This document shows, piece after piece, positions 7,220 to 15,471 of a DNA stretch of 34,004 nucleotides; within the stretch, counting starts at the first letter, position 1; the number at the start of each line of letters is the position of its first letter. The stretch is from a virus: positions 1-34,004 of IMG/VR virus record IMGVR_UViG_3300032323_002101; one strand, 5' to 3'. Under the pieces are notes generated by a model. The model was not told where the DNA came from and made no database searches. It saw nothing but the letters and a program-made list of their open reading frames with translations. Both the position numbers and the translations under genes were made by a program.

Positions 7220-8158
7220 ATGTCAACACAACAAGATCCATTGGCTGGTAAAACTCTAGAAATTAGCAATCCAGAAACTCCAGCGGCACAGCCTGGCCAG
7301 CAACAAATACAAGTAAACATTGATTATCTACGTCAACAGCGTGTGCATATCTGCATGCCTTGTTACGGCGGCATGCTCACAGAATCAACATTCATGAGCT
7401 ATATCAAGTGGTCAAACACTTGTCGACAACTGGGACTAGACTGGACCATCGAGACCATGACCAATGAGTCATTGATTTCACGTGCTAGAAATACCCTAGT
7501 TGCCAAATTTCTCAATACTCCAACATCCACACACTTGATGTTTATTGACGCTGACATTGGTTGGGAGCCATGGCATTTGTTGGTTATGTTAAACGCAGAC
7601 AAAGATGTCATAGGCGGGTTGTACCCAATGAAGACCATGCCTGTTAAATGGGTAGTCAACGGGTTTGAAGGTGCCAAAGAAGATGGTCCTTTGCAGGAAG
7701 TATCAAAAACAGGCACAGGATTTATGTTGATCAAGCGTCATGTATTTGAAAAGCTAAATCGCCATCCTGCTGTGAAAACATTTGCCAATGACATTGGTTT
7801 GCCCAAAGAGTTAGATCCTTACATGAAGACCTACTTTGACACCGCAGTGCGTGAGAACCGTTACTACTCAGAAGACTGGACTTTCTGTGAAAACTGGCGC
7901 GACTTTGGCGGAGAAATCTGGGTGGACAAGCGTGTGTTGCTCAAGCACACAGGCACCTATGTGTTTGACTACGCCGCACAACCAGCCTTGTACGAAGCCT
8001 TGAAAAAGGAACATGATGCTGGACAAGCGGTGATTGCGGCACAACAACAGGCACAGCAGGCACAGCCAGTTGAACAACCAGCAGTTTCAGCCCCGGCAGC
8101 CAAGGTGGTGGCAAAAACCAACCCCGCAACAAAAAAGGCTAAAGCAAAGTCTAAATAA
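7220..8158 (+). CDS. GT-A fold glycosyltransferase with Gln/Ala-rich basic tail
   Basis: A 312-residue protein. Residues 35-260 look like a GT-A family enzyme: V-H-I-C-M-P-C-Y-G-G at the first strand, N-E-S-L-I-S-R-A-R-N-T-L-V-A-K-F, then H-L-M-F-I-D-A-D-I-G-W with the D-x-D metal and nucleotide-sugar site, G-G-L-Y-P-M-K-T, and S-E-D-W-T-F-C as the acceptor-side acidic motif. It should transfer a sugar from a nucleotide-sugar donor; the acceptor could be modified phage DNA, a virion protein or cell surface. Residues 265-312 are disordered, Ala/Gln/Pro-rich and end in a Lys-rich stretch. It has its own sigma70-like promoter, so it may be expressed earlier than its neighbours. Confidence 0.85.
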   Translation: MSTQQDPLAGKTLEISNPETPAAQPGQQQIQVNIDYLRQQRVHICMPCYGGMLTESTFMSYIKWSNTCRQLGLDWTIETMTNESLISRARNTLVAKFLNTPTSTHLMFIDADIGWEPWHLLVMLNADKDVIGGLYPMKTMPVKWVVNGFEGAKEDGPLQEVSKTGTGFMLIKRHVFEKLNRHPAVKTFANDIGLPKELDPYMKTYFDTAVRENRYYSEDWTFCENWRDFGGEIWVDKRVLLKHTGTYVFDYAAQPALYEALKKEHDAGQAVIAAQQQAQQAQPVEQPAVSAPAAKVVAKTNPATKKAKAKSK

Positions 8159-8181
8159 ATAGATGTACGATGGACATCTAT
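8155..8181 (+). promoter_or_regulatory. late promoter box plus start-codon hairpin of the giant protein gene
   Basis: ATAAATA at 8155-8161 is a T4-type late box. A perfect 8-bp stem, ATAGATGT (8159-8166) with ACATCTAT (8174-8181), leaves a 7-base loop ACGATGG holding the ATG at 8170. RNA read through from upstream would enclose the start codon, whereas RNA started from the late box at T4 spacing would begin near 8167, after the 5' arm. No Shine-Dalgarno is present. Confidence 0.6.
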
Positions 8182-11100
8182 GAATTAGACAGCTACCGCC
8201 TGTCAGACGCGGTAAAGTTTCACACTGAGTTAAATCCTGCACTTTGGGACGGCAAAACCATGCGCCCCGAAGTGCGTGATGCCCTGCTTAAAATCGCTGA
8301 TGATTTTAAGACCTTTATGGGCATTGATGATCTAGCCATAGAAGACATTACAGTGAGTGGCAGCAACGCCGCTTTCTCTTATACTCCTCATTCCGACATT
8401 GATTTACACCTATTAGTTGATTTCAGCAAGCTCAATCCCGACGATGTTTATCAAGAGCTTTTTAATGCTAAAAAATACCAATACAACGATCAACACGATA
8501 TAAAAATCAGAGGCTATGACGTTGAGCTCTATGTTCAAGACTCGAACAAACCTGTGCGTAGCCTGGGCGAATACAGTATTATCAACAATGACTGGAATCG
8601 TATTCCTGTTCAGCGCCGAGGCAATCTCGACGAAAAATCCACCAAATTCAAATACGAAAAATTAAAAGATTTAATTGAGCTTGCATTATCTACCAACGAC
8701 CTAGACCGTGTCACCCACATCACAGATACACTAAAGAAATATCGTCAAGCAGGTCTGGACAAGCACGGCGAATTTGGTCCAGAAAATCTTGCCTACAAGA
8801 TGTTGCGTACACAGGGCTATATCCAACGCATATTTGATCACAAGGCCAAGTTAGAAGATTCTCGCTTGAGTTTAGACGAACGCAAAAAGAAAAAGAAGAA
8901 AAAGAAAACATTCAAATACGGAGCCTTTGGCGGATACTATTATCCTGGCTATCACTATTATGGACAAACTGATGCTGCCGCAGATGGTGGTGGCGACGGT
9001 GGCGGTGGAGAAAGTGTAAAAGAATCCACAGTAAATGTAGAAAAGAAAACAATACCGTTGGACAAAGTAGTTCGACGCTTTGTCCATTTTGCGGCCCGAT
9101 ATCTAAAATTAAAACAGTTACCAAAAATAAAGTTAAGAAAAGGTCAGCTGAGTCACAACATACATTCCATGGGTCACTACGTAGATGATCATCAAACCGT
9201 GGAAGTTGAAACCAAGGATCGCCATGTCATGGACATACTACGCACTCTAGCACATGAGTTAACGCACTATAGACAGCATGAGCGTCTGGGCAAAGACATG
9301 CCCGATGATGCAGGTCGCACAGGATCACCTTATGAAAATGAAGCCAATGCCGAAGCAGGTATTATCATGCGTCATTTCCAAAACAAGTACCCTGAGTTCT
9401 TTGCCAGCACTGTGAGCGAAGACGGCGAAAGTGTAGCCGCACAATATGGTGATCAAACTCCGCCTGGTCCAGAATTTCCGCCCACAATGCCCTCAGGTAC
9501 AGTGCGTGTGGATGTGAGTGATGTGTACGACTGGTACAAACTGGGACAACACATCAGCAATATGAAAGGCCTTGGCAAGCACGATTTTGGTGCAGGCCCT
9601 CCTAGCAGTATCATCAGCTTTGGTGATGAAGACACTGAACACAAATTTATTCAAGATCTAGAAGCCACAGGACTAGACGTCACTGACATTGACCCAAAAG
9701 ATCCTAAAAAACGATCAGGAAAAACAATCAAGACCGATCCCACTTACAATGTGGACGAAGGCCTGGGCAAGACTCTGGCCACTGGTGCTTTGGCAGCCGC
9801 CGCCGCACTGGGTCAACCTGCACAGGCACAAGATGCTGGCCGTGTGGCTTATCAAGTGGGCAAGCAAATATATCAACCGTCGGGTATTTTTACTCGAGCC
9901 GGGGCTGAAGAAGAACTCAAAGGCATTGCTAGAGATCTAGCACGTGGCAATCGTGAAATACGTGTGGGTGGCAAACGCATTTGGGGTGGGCCGCAAGCAC
10001 AAGGCGAGCGTGTGGCTGCCAACGGGATTGGTCGTACAAAGGAAGAAGCCTACCAGGCCGCTCTCAATGCTGCCTATGCCAATGCCAATCAACGTTATGG
10101 CCCCATAGCTGTCAGCGACTGGCGACCAGTGGAACACGAAGCCGACGATCTAGGCGGGCAGTTCCGAGCAGTGGTTGTACTACAAGGACCTGCTCCAGTA
10201 AAAGAATCAGCATCGGGTTACATTCCCACAAAGAAGCAGGCTCGCGATCCAAGATTTAAAACAGCACTCACAGTGGATATCAAACCTGGACAGCTGGGCA
10301 AAGAAGCCAACAAGCTGGGTTTACAAACAGACAGTCAAGGTCGTCCTGACCTGTTGATGAAGAACTTGGCCAATGCGCTAAAAGAGTACAAAGAAACTGG
10401 AGTGTTTGAAGCAGTCAATCCTGTGACTCCTATTATACCTAGTCGAGCACCAAAGACAGAATACCCACCCATGGTTAAACAAAAGACTGGGTTGCCTCAA
10501 GACAAACCAAGACCACGACCCGATGGCACAGGTCGAATCATAGACTTTGAAGTTCGCGAAGATGAAGATTTATTAGAAGTCAAAATGTCACCATCGGCCT
10601 TGGAAGCCTGGGCTCGATCACCTGAAGCCGAAGGCATTCGTGCTGGTTTTGAAGCAGAAATGATCTTCCGTGACACCAGTCGCGACGAAGACGAGGGCGA
10701 AATGGAACCCGATTACGACTATGACGAACGTCCAGACGACATTGATCATGTCATAGACTTCTTCTCTAATGATGACTGGGGAGCTGGTATAAGCAGTCGT
10801 ACTGCTAGAAATCTCAGAGAAGAACTATTCAACGAATTTGTTGAATGGGCCGATGAACAAATAGCAGAATCGTGGGATGAAAATGCTGAAGATCAAACCC
10901 GAGACTACATGGAAAACAATGTCTGGAGCGATGACGAAGAACGTGAAAAACGCATCCAGGACAAAATAGACGAACTGTTTCCAGACGACGATGCAGAAGC
11001 AATATTGGCAGCAGGTGCTGGTGCTCCTAGATTTACCCGCAGTTCAGACCAAACAGCTTATACACAAGAAAACGAGCTGTACGCCAAGTACAAAGAAGCC

Positions 11101-13071
11101 TCAGATGCAGCCTATGATGAATTTGAAACAGAAGTCACCAGCGAGGTAGAAAGCCAAGGCGAGTACTATGACCAGGCTCGCGAATACTACTTTGAAATGA
11201 TGCGTGATTCCGGCGACTACGATGAGCGTGATTTCCTACGTGATCGCTATGGCTACATGAGCGACATTGCCAACTCAACCAGTCTTGGCTGGCCTTACTG
11301 GACTGGTGGTTCGTCAAGCAGTGGCGGCCGAGATTGGAATGACATCGCTGACAGCCTGTCAAGAGTGGTAGGCATGGATGTCAAGGTAGGTTCAGGCTAT
11401 CATTCAGTGACCCGCAAGGACGACCGTTATATCATAGAACCTGATGGCTCATTGGATCCTGATGACTACGAGGATGCTGGCCTGGAAATTGTATCACCAC
11501 CTATGCCACTTCCACAGGCCCTGGAGCAGTTGCAGAAAGTCATTGAGTGGGGCAACAATGAGGCCGATGCTTACACCAATCGTAGCACAGGTTTACACAT
11601 GGGCGTGTCCATCCCCTATGTGGGCGGCGATGTTGACTATGTCAAGCTGGTGTTGTTCATGGGCGACGAATATGTGTTAGACAAGTTTGGTCGTGCATCA
11701 AATACCTATACAGCTTCAGCCATGCAAAAACTGCGCCAGAACATGGCCGGTGCTAGAAACCGTGGCGATCTCACAGAAGCCAAGCTAGACCCTTTGGGTG
11801 CCTTGGAGTTGGTACAGAAAAATCTCATTGAGTTGGCAGCAAGATATGTGCAGGACGGAGTAGGCAATTCAAAGTATACTTCAGCTCACATCAAAGATGG
11901 CTACATTGAATTCCGTAGCCCAGGTGGTGATTACTTGAGCATGGAAAGCCGCGGCGAGTACGATGACATCAAGAACACCATGTTGCGTTTTGCTAGAGCC
12001 ATGCAGATAGCAGGCAGTCCATCGCTTGAGCGCAAGGAATATGCCAAGAAACTCTACAAGTTGATTAGCCCAGGCGCACAAGACGATGGTTTGAAACTGT
12101 TTTCTGAATATGCCGCAGGCACAATTACTCCTGAACAGCTCAAGAAGCAGTGGGCCGATGCTGTACTACAGAAAGAAATACCCACAACTGGCAAAGAAGA
12201 ATACGAAGTCTACGACGCAAACAAGAGTCGTAGTCCTGATGGAATCATTGACACTTTCTATGCACGTGATTACAACAGTGCCTATGATGCCTATACCAAG
12301 AAGTGGTCCAGTGATCCACGGTGGCGTCATCTTGATGTGCGCTTAAAACAGCCTTGGTTTGATGTGTTTGATCCCAACGGCAACATAGTGGCAACATTCC
12401 GAGCAAGAGACGTAGAACAGGCCATGGACAAGGCCAAGTCAGATCATGATGAATGGACTGATGATTGGAACATATATCGCAGACCCGATAACACTCCTGA
12501 GCCAAAGAAAAACTTGAGTGCTCGTGCCCAAGTGGCCAAGCGCATCAAAGAACCCAAGCGTTTGGACTACAACTACGAAGTGATCGATCGCAAGACCAAT
12601 CGCGTGGTTGATCGCTTTTATGCTACCAGTGACGGCGATGCCAGCAACACTTATGATCGTTGGTTGACGTCAAAGAATCTGCCTACAGACACTGAAAACT
12701 ATGGCTATCGTCCAACAGCACAGGCTGCTGACAATGCTCGTGATTCCCAACAGTTGAGAGCTCGCATAGGCGAACCGCAATCTGCAGGCGGAATAGGCGA
12801 TTGGTCCGCAGAGCTTCGACGCCATGTGCAAGACGTTGAACCTGATGTAGCACAGAACTTTACCACACAAGACACTGCACAGGGCACGTCTGCTGGCGAA
12901 TTCACAGGCGCCTGGCGTGTGCTAGATCGCAACGGTGAAGAAGTGTATAGATTTTCGGGTATTGGCAATAATCAAAGTGATGCTAACCGCAGAGCACAGA
13001 CATGGTTAGTCAGTCAAGGTTCAAGATTCAATGACCAAGGACCTTTTAATGTATATCCAGTGATGGGCTAA
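8170..13071 (+). CDS. giant multidomain protein: nucleotidyltransferase, zinc peptidase, amidoligase and tandem C-terminal repeats
   Basis: A 1633-residue acidic protein. Visible parts in order: nucleotidyltransferase core (about 55-150) with S-G-S-N-A and S75-D-I-D; an eight-Lys run (239-246) then Tyr/Gly-rich linker; a zinc peptidase with H362-E-L-T-H366 and E391 or E395 as third ligand; a D-V-S-D-V-Y-D-W-Y-K-L-G module (about 445-510); an Ala-rich hydrophobic segment near 545; an amidoligase-like domain (about 820-1180) with G-F-E828-A-E830, D-G-S-L, G-L-E1106-I-V-S-P and S-T-G-L-H1143-M; and four degenerate repeats (1345-1615). Sites such as S-V-K-E-S, N-V-D-E-G, P-V-K-E-S and D-L-T-E-A lie between modules and resemble T4 prohead protease sites, so it may be cut into parts. 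Start 8170 is chosen because ATG at 8163 is out of frame and stops at once. No family matches the whole chain. Confidence 0.85.
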   Translation: MDIYELDSYRLSDAVKFHTELNPALWDGKTMRPEVRDALLKIADDFKTFMGIDDLAIEDITVSGSNAAFSYTPHSDIDLHLLVDFSKLNPDDVYQELFNAKKYQYNDQHDIKIRGYDVELYVQDSNKPVRSLGEYSIINNDWNRIPVQRRGNLDEKSTKFKYEKLKDLIELALSTNDLDRVTHITDTLKKYRQAGLDKHGEFGPENLAYKMLRTQGYIQRIFDHKAKLEDSRLSLDERKKKKKKKKTFKYGAFGGYYYPGYHYYGQTDAAADGGGDGGGGESVKESTVNVEKKTIPLDKVVRRFVHFAARYLKLKQLPKIKLRKGQLSHNIHSMGHYVDDHQTVEVETKDRHVMDILRTLAHELTHYRQHERLGKDMPDDAGRTGSPYENEANAEAGIIMRHFQNKYPEFFASTVSEDGESVAAQYGDQTPPGPEFPPTMPSGTVRVDVSDVYDWYKLGQHISNMKGLGKHDFGAGPPSSIISFGDEDTEHKFIQDLEATGLDVTDIDPKDPKKRSGKTIKTDPTYNVDEGLGKTLATGALAAAAALGQPAQAQDAGRVAYQVGKQIYQPSGIFTRAGAEEELKGIARDLARGNREIRVGGKRIWGGPQAQGERVAANGIGRTKEEAYQAALNAAYANANQRYGPIAVSDWRPVEHEADDLGGQFRAVVVLQGPAPVKESASGYIPTKKQARDPRFKTALTVDIKPGQLGKEANKLGLQTDSQGRPDLLMKNLANALKEYKETGVFEAVNPVTPIIPSRAPKTEYPPMVKQKTGLPQDKPRPRPDGTGRIIDFEVREDEDLLEVKMSPSALEAWARSPEAEGIRAGFEAEMIFRDTSRDEDEGEMEPDYDYDERPDDIDHVIDFFSNDDWGAGISSRTARNLREELFNEFVEWADEQIAESWDENAEDQTRDYMENNVWSDDEEREKRIQDKIDELFPDDDAEAILAAGAGAPRFTRSSDQTAYTQENELYAKYKEASDAAYDEFETEVTSEVESQGEYYDQAREYYFEMMRDSGDYDERDFLRDRYGYMSDIANSTSLGWPYWTGGSSSSGGRDWNDIADSLSRVVGMDVKVGSGYHSVTRKDDRYIIEPDGSLDPDDYEDAGLEIVSPPMPLPQALEQLQKVIEWGNNEADAYTNRSTGLHMGVSIPYVGGDVDYVKLVLFMGDEYVLDKFGRASNTYTASAMQKLRQNMAGARNRGDLTEAKLDPLGALELVQKNLIELAARYVQDGVGNSKYTSAHIKDGYIEFRSPGGDYLSMESRGEYDDIKNTMLRFARAMQIAGSPSLERKEYAKKLYKLISPGAQDDGLKLFSEYAAGTITPEQLKKQWADAVLQKEIPTTGKEEYEVYDANKSRSPDGIIDTFYARDYNSAYDAYTKKWSSDPRWRHLDVRLKQPWFDVFDPNGNIVATFRARDVEQAMDKAKSDHDEWTDDWNIYRRPDNTPEPKKNLSARAQVAKRIKEPKRLDYNYEVIDRKTNRVVDRFYATSDGDASNTYDRWLTSKNLPTDTENYGYRPTAQAADNARDSQQLRARIGEPQSAGGIGDWSAELRRHVQDVEPDVAQNFTTQDTAQGTSAGEFTGAWRVLDRNGEEVYRFSGIGNNQSDANRRAQTWLVSQGSRFNDQGPFNVYPVMG
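12202..13014 (+). repeat. four degenerate beta-alpha protein repeats
   Basis: Residues about 1345-1379, 1396-1425, 1469-1499 and 1582-1615 of the giant protein follow one plan: aromatic-x-V-x-D, a polar turn, then V/I-x-x-F-x-A and an Ala/Tyr-rich helix ending near W. Examples are Y-E-V-I-D-R-K-T-N-R-V-V-D-R-F-Y-A and W-R-V-L-D-R-N-G-E-E-V-Y-R-F. The DNA is not repetitive, so the duplications are old. The same plan occurs at residues 44-77 of the product at 15472. Confidence 0.6.
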
Positions 13072-13072
13072 C

Positions 13073-13735
13073 ATGAGAGCACAAGAATTTATTTGCGAAG
13101 ATTTGGAAGAAGGTTGGAAAGAGCGCCTGGCTGCCGCCGGCATAGGTGCAGCCATGACCTTGGGTGGACAGCAAGCCCTCAAGCAATATCAACCTATTCA
13201 TCCTGCACAACCTGCACAGCCTCAACAACAGCAACAACAGCTTACTCCCAAGCAAATACTGATACAAACAGCCAAGCAGGCCGGTATTGCTGGCGACGAA
13301 CTGGCACAACTGTTAGCACAGGCCTCGCACGAAACACTGAACTTTACTCGCATGCGAGAAACGGGCACACCTGAATACTTTACTAAAAAGTATGAGCTCA
13401 ATAAAAGAAAAGCCAAGATCCTGGGCAACAAAGTTCGTGGTGATGGAGAACGATACAAAGGGCGTGGCTTCATACAGCTCACTGGCAGAGACAACTACAC
13501 TCGTGCTGGCCGAGCATTGGGCTTGCCACTGGACGCCAATCCTGAATTGGCAGCCCAACCCGAAGTTGCCGCAAAGATTGCTGTATGGTATTGGAACACC
13601 CGAGTAGCTCCCAAGGTATCAGACTTTACTAATACCAAGGCAGTGACCAAGAAAATCAATCCTGCGCTGAAACATCAAGATCGTAGACAGCAACAGTTTA
13701 CCAAATATCAACTAGCACAATATGAGAGCGCATGA
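13073..13735 (+). CDS. GH19-like muralytic enzyme with capsid-targeting-like N-terminus
   Basis: A 220-residue protein. It begins M-R-A-Q-E-F-I-C-E-D, the recurrent tag of this region. A short Ala/Gly segment (about 20-35) and a Gln/Pro-rich linker (about 40-62) lead to a GH19 chitinase/endolysin-type domain (65-200): A-S-H-E87-T with the general-acid Glu of the family, G-D-G-E-R-Y-K-G130-R-G-F-I-Q-L-T-G-R-D-N-Y, then A-A-K-I-A-V-W-Y-W. It should cleave beta-1,4 links in peptidoglycan. Normal endolysins lack such an N-terminus, so it may be packaged and used at entry; a lysis role is the alternative, but the holin is 12 kb away. ATG follows the previous TAA by one base without a Shine-Dalgarno, suggesting coupling. 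The gene overlaps the next by 14 bases. Confidence 0.85.
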   Translation: MRAQEFICEDLEEGWKERLAAAGIGAAMTLGGQQALKQYQPIHPAQPAQPQQQQQQLTPKQILIQTAKQAGIAGDELAQLLAQASHETLNFTRMRETGTPEYFTKKYELNKRKAKILGNKVRGDGERYKGRGFIQLTGRDNYTRAGRALGLPLDANPELAAQPEVAAKIAVWYWNTRVAPKVSDFTNTKAVTKKINPALKHQDRRQQQFTKYQLAQYESA

Positions 13736-14582
13736 GTTCCTTAAAGAAGTACAAATACCCAGAGACATAGAAGAGTTTCTGGATAGCCTCAATCCCGATG
13801 ATTGTGGTGTGGAAGAAATAGGAGCCTATCGTATACACTATGAAGGGTTCACCAGCGACTGTAAAAGCAGTGCGGACTATCGTAGAGATCCTGAAGCAGT
13901 ATATCAACAGGTGTATCAGGATTTTATCCGTCGTGAAGGTGGTGCCCGCCCCTTGATACAAAACATGGTAGGCGATGAAGATTTTCCCGTCCTGTTCAGC
14001 ATATTCCGAAAGAAACAAGCAGTGGCAGAAGTCAACTACCCTGACGAACTCACTGTAAGCGATCGCATACAGGATTATTTCTACAAGCGTGGATATCAGC
14101 TGGCTGGCGAAGGGCGCGATCAAATGGCTTTTGAGAGTCCACGCGGCACCATAGTCAAGGTCTTGGGCATAGGCGAAAGCGAGCGAGAACAAATTGTAAA
14201 AGACTACGTGGCTTTCTTCCAGAGAAATCAACGTAATCCTTACTATCCAAGAATCTACAACGCAGGCAATTTCACTGTGGATGGCGAAACATACTTTGTG
14301 TATGAAATGGAATATCTTGACTATGTGGGCAATGAAGAAGCCACGCTGGAATACCTTGAAGACCTAATGGATGCCACAGCACGTGGATATGCTCAGGCGT
14401 TTCAACAGAATCGTCCCTTGCCAGCCGAGCTAGATGCGGATGAAATTCAAGGCTTGCTCTTGGCCACCGAAGATCTCATGGATGCGCTGGGAGAATCGGC
14501 GCCCTTGGATTTGAGCAACATAGAAAACATACGTCGTAGAAGCAACGGGCATTTAGTTATAATGGATCCTTTTAGTCTATGA
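13722..14582 (+). CDS. kinase-like (possible pseudokinase) protein with capsid-targeting-like N-terminus
   Basis: A 286-residue acidic protein starting M-R-A-H-E-F-L-K-E-V. The first 110 residues are not recognised. From about 120 the layout recalls a minimal protein-kinase or aminoglycoside-kinase fold: a strand with R-G-T-I-V-K146-V-L (candidate ATP Lys), a helix with E-R-E-Q-I-V-K-D-Y, N-P-Y-Y-P-R-I-Y-N-A-G, then hinge-like Y-F-V-Y-E-M-E-Y-L and, at the very end, N-G-H-L-V-I-M-D-P-F in the place of the D-F-G metal motif. A canonical H-R-D catalytic loop is not seen, so it may be inactive or divergent. It could act on host proteins if ejected. Start overlaps the previous gene by 14 bases; ATGA overlap with the next. 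Confidence 0.75.
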   Translation: MRAHEFLKEVQIPRDIEEFLDSLNPDDCGVEEIGAYRIHYEGFTSDCKSSADYRRDPEAVYQQVYQDFIRREGGARPLIQNMVGDEDFPVLFSIFRKKQAVAEVNYPDELTVSDRIQDYFYKRGYQLAGEGRDQMAFESPRGTIVKVLGIGESEREQIVKDYVAFFQRNQRNPYYPRIYNAGNFTVDGETYFVYEMEYLDYVGNEEATLEYLEDLMDATARGYAQAFQQNRPLPAELDADEIQGLLLATEDLMDALGESAPLDLSNIENIRRRSNGHLVIMDPFSL

Positions 14583-15469
14583 GAGCTCAAGAATTTTTAA
14601 GAGAATACAGCCGTGACATAACCAAGCAACGCTTGGGGGCTCAAGTGCTGGATACATTTCGTAAAGAAGGTTCGGGCCGCATACGCAGAGTATTGGGTCG
14701 TGATCTTGGCCCGCAGGACAGCAATGACGATATCATAGAAGCACTGATCCGCATGCTGGAACTGGCCGACCCTACCGCCAACAAGCAGTACATGCCTTGG
14801 CTGGCTCGCACCTACATCAAAGGTGAAACATTTCTTGAGGACGTTCTCACACAGGTGCGTGAGTATTTGGACAAGTTTCACACACTGAATCAGCGCCGTA
14901 AAATACCAGCAGGGCGCAACGACATTTTACGATACAGCAACTTTGGCGACTTTATGAGTGTGGTGGATGAATATCCAGATCCTGAAGCACCTGAATTAAA
15001 AGACAAGGGCAATGCCGAAGAAATATATCAGGATCAGCAGGTCAGAGTGATTGTGCCCTATGATCAAACCGCGGCCTGCTACTATGGTCAAGGTGCTCGC
15101 TGGTGTACAGCGGCCACCAAGGGCAAGAACTATTTCAACGACTATGCTGAAAACACACCCTTGCTCATAGTGATACCGCAACAGCCACAACACCCAGGTG
15201 AAAAGTATCAGCTGTGGTTTGACTACAGCATTGGCAATGTGCATGTATACAATGACGATGACTATTTGGAAACGTATCACGATCGCGGTGAAGACTATAT
15301 CATCAACAATGAACAAACAGGTCAGTTCATGAACGAAAAAGATCAGCCAGTGAGTTTGAAAAGTTTAAAAGGCAGATTTGGCGCCAGTTTCGATGCCTTG
15401 GTCAATGCTTACTTGGCCAAGTTCCCCGACGAAGCATATCGTGTACAAAAGAACTTTGAGGTTAATTAA
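14579..15469 (+). CDS. WCTA-motif protein with capsid-targeting-like N-terminus
   Basis: A 296-residue protein beginning M-R-A-Q-E-F-L-R-E-Y. An N-terminal helical half (about 15-130) is followed by a compact beta-rich domain (about 150-260) with A-C-Y-Y-G-Q-G-A-R-W175-C-T-A-A-T-K-G-K-N-Y-F, L-L-I-V-I-P-Q, and Y-Q-L-W-F-D-Y. This G-x-x-x-R-W-C-T-A core recurs in proteins of marine phages and plasmid PcfJ-type proteins; its biochemical role is not known to me. Cys176 next to Trp/Arg could be catalytic, but that is a guess. ATGA overlap with the gene before and two bases to the gene after place it in the tagged-protein run. Confidence 0.75.
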   Translation: MRAQEFLREYSRDITKQRLGAQVLDTFRKEGSGRIRRVLGRDLGPQDSNDDIIEALIRMLELADPTANKQYMPWLARTYIKGETFLEDVLTQVREYLDKFHTLNQRRKIPAGRNDILRYSNFGDFMSVVDEYPDPEAPELKDKGNAEEIYQDQQVRVIVPYDQTAACYYGQGARWCTAATKGKNYFNDYAENTPLLIVIPQQPQHPGEKYQLWFDYSIGNVHVYNDDDYLETYHDRGEDYIINNEQTGQFMNEKDQPVSLKSLKGRFGASFDALVNAYLAKFPDEAYRVQKNFEVN

Positions 15470-15471
15470 GT

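Noticed and set aside
8881-8910. A-rich Lys codons as a programmed frameshift site
   Set aside because: No A-AAA-AAG heptamer in the right phase, no structure after it, and the main frame stays open for 1390 more codons.
13215-13245. CAA/CAG repeats near the start of the GH19-like gene as a microsatellite
   Set aside because: They encode a short Gln linker between tag and enzyme; the repeat is imperfect and typical of linkers.
13698-14231. 177-residue minus-strand frame
   Set aside because: It is opposite the kinase-like gene, which starts with the regional tag and is coupled on both sides; the minus frame has no start signal.
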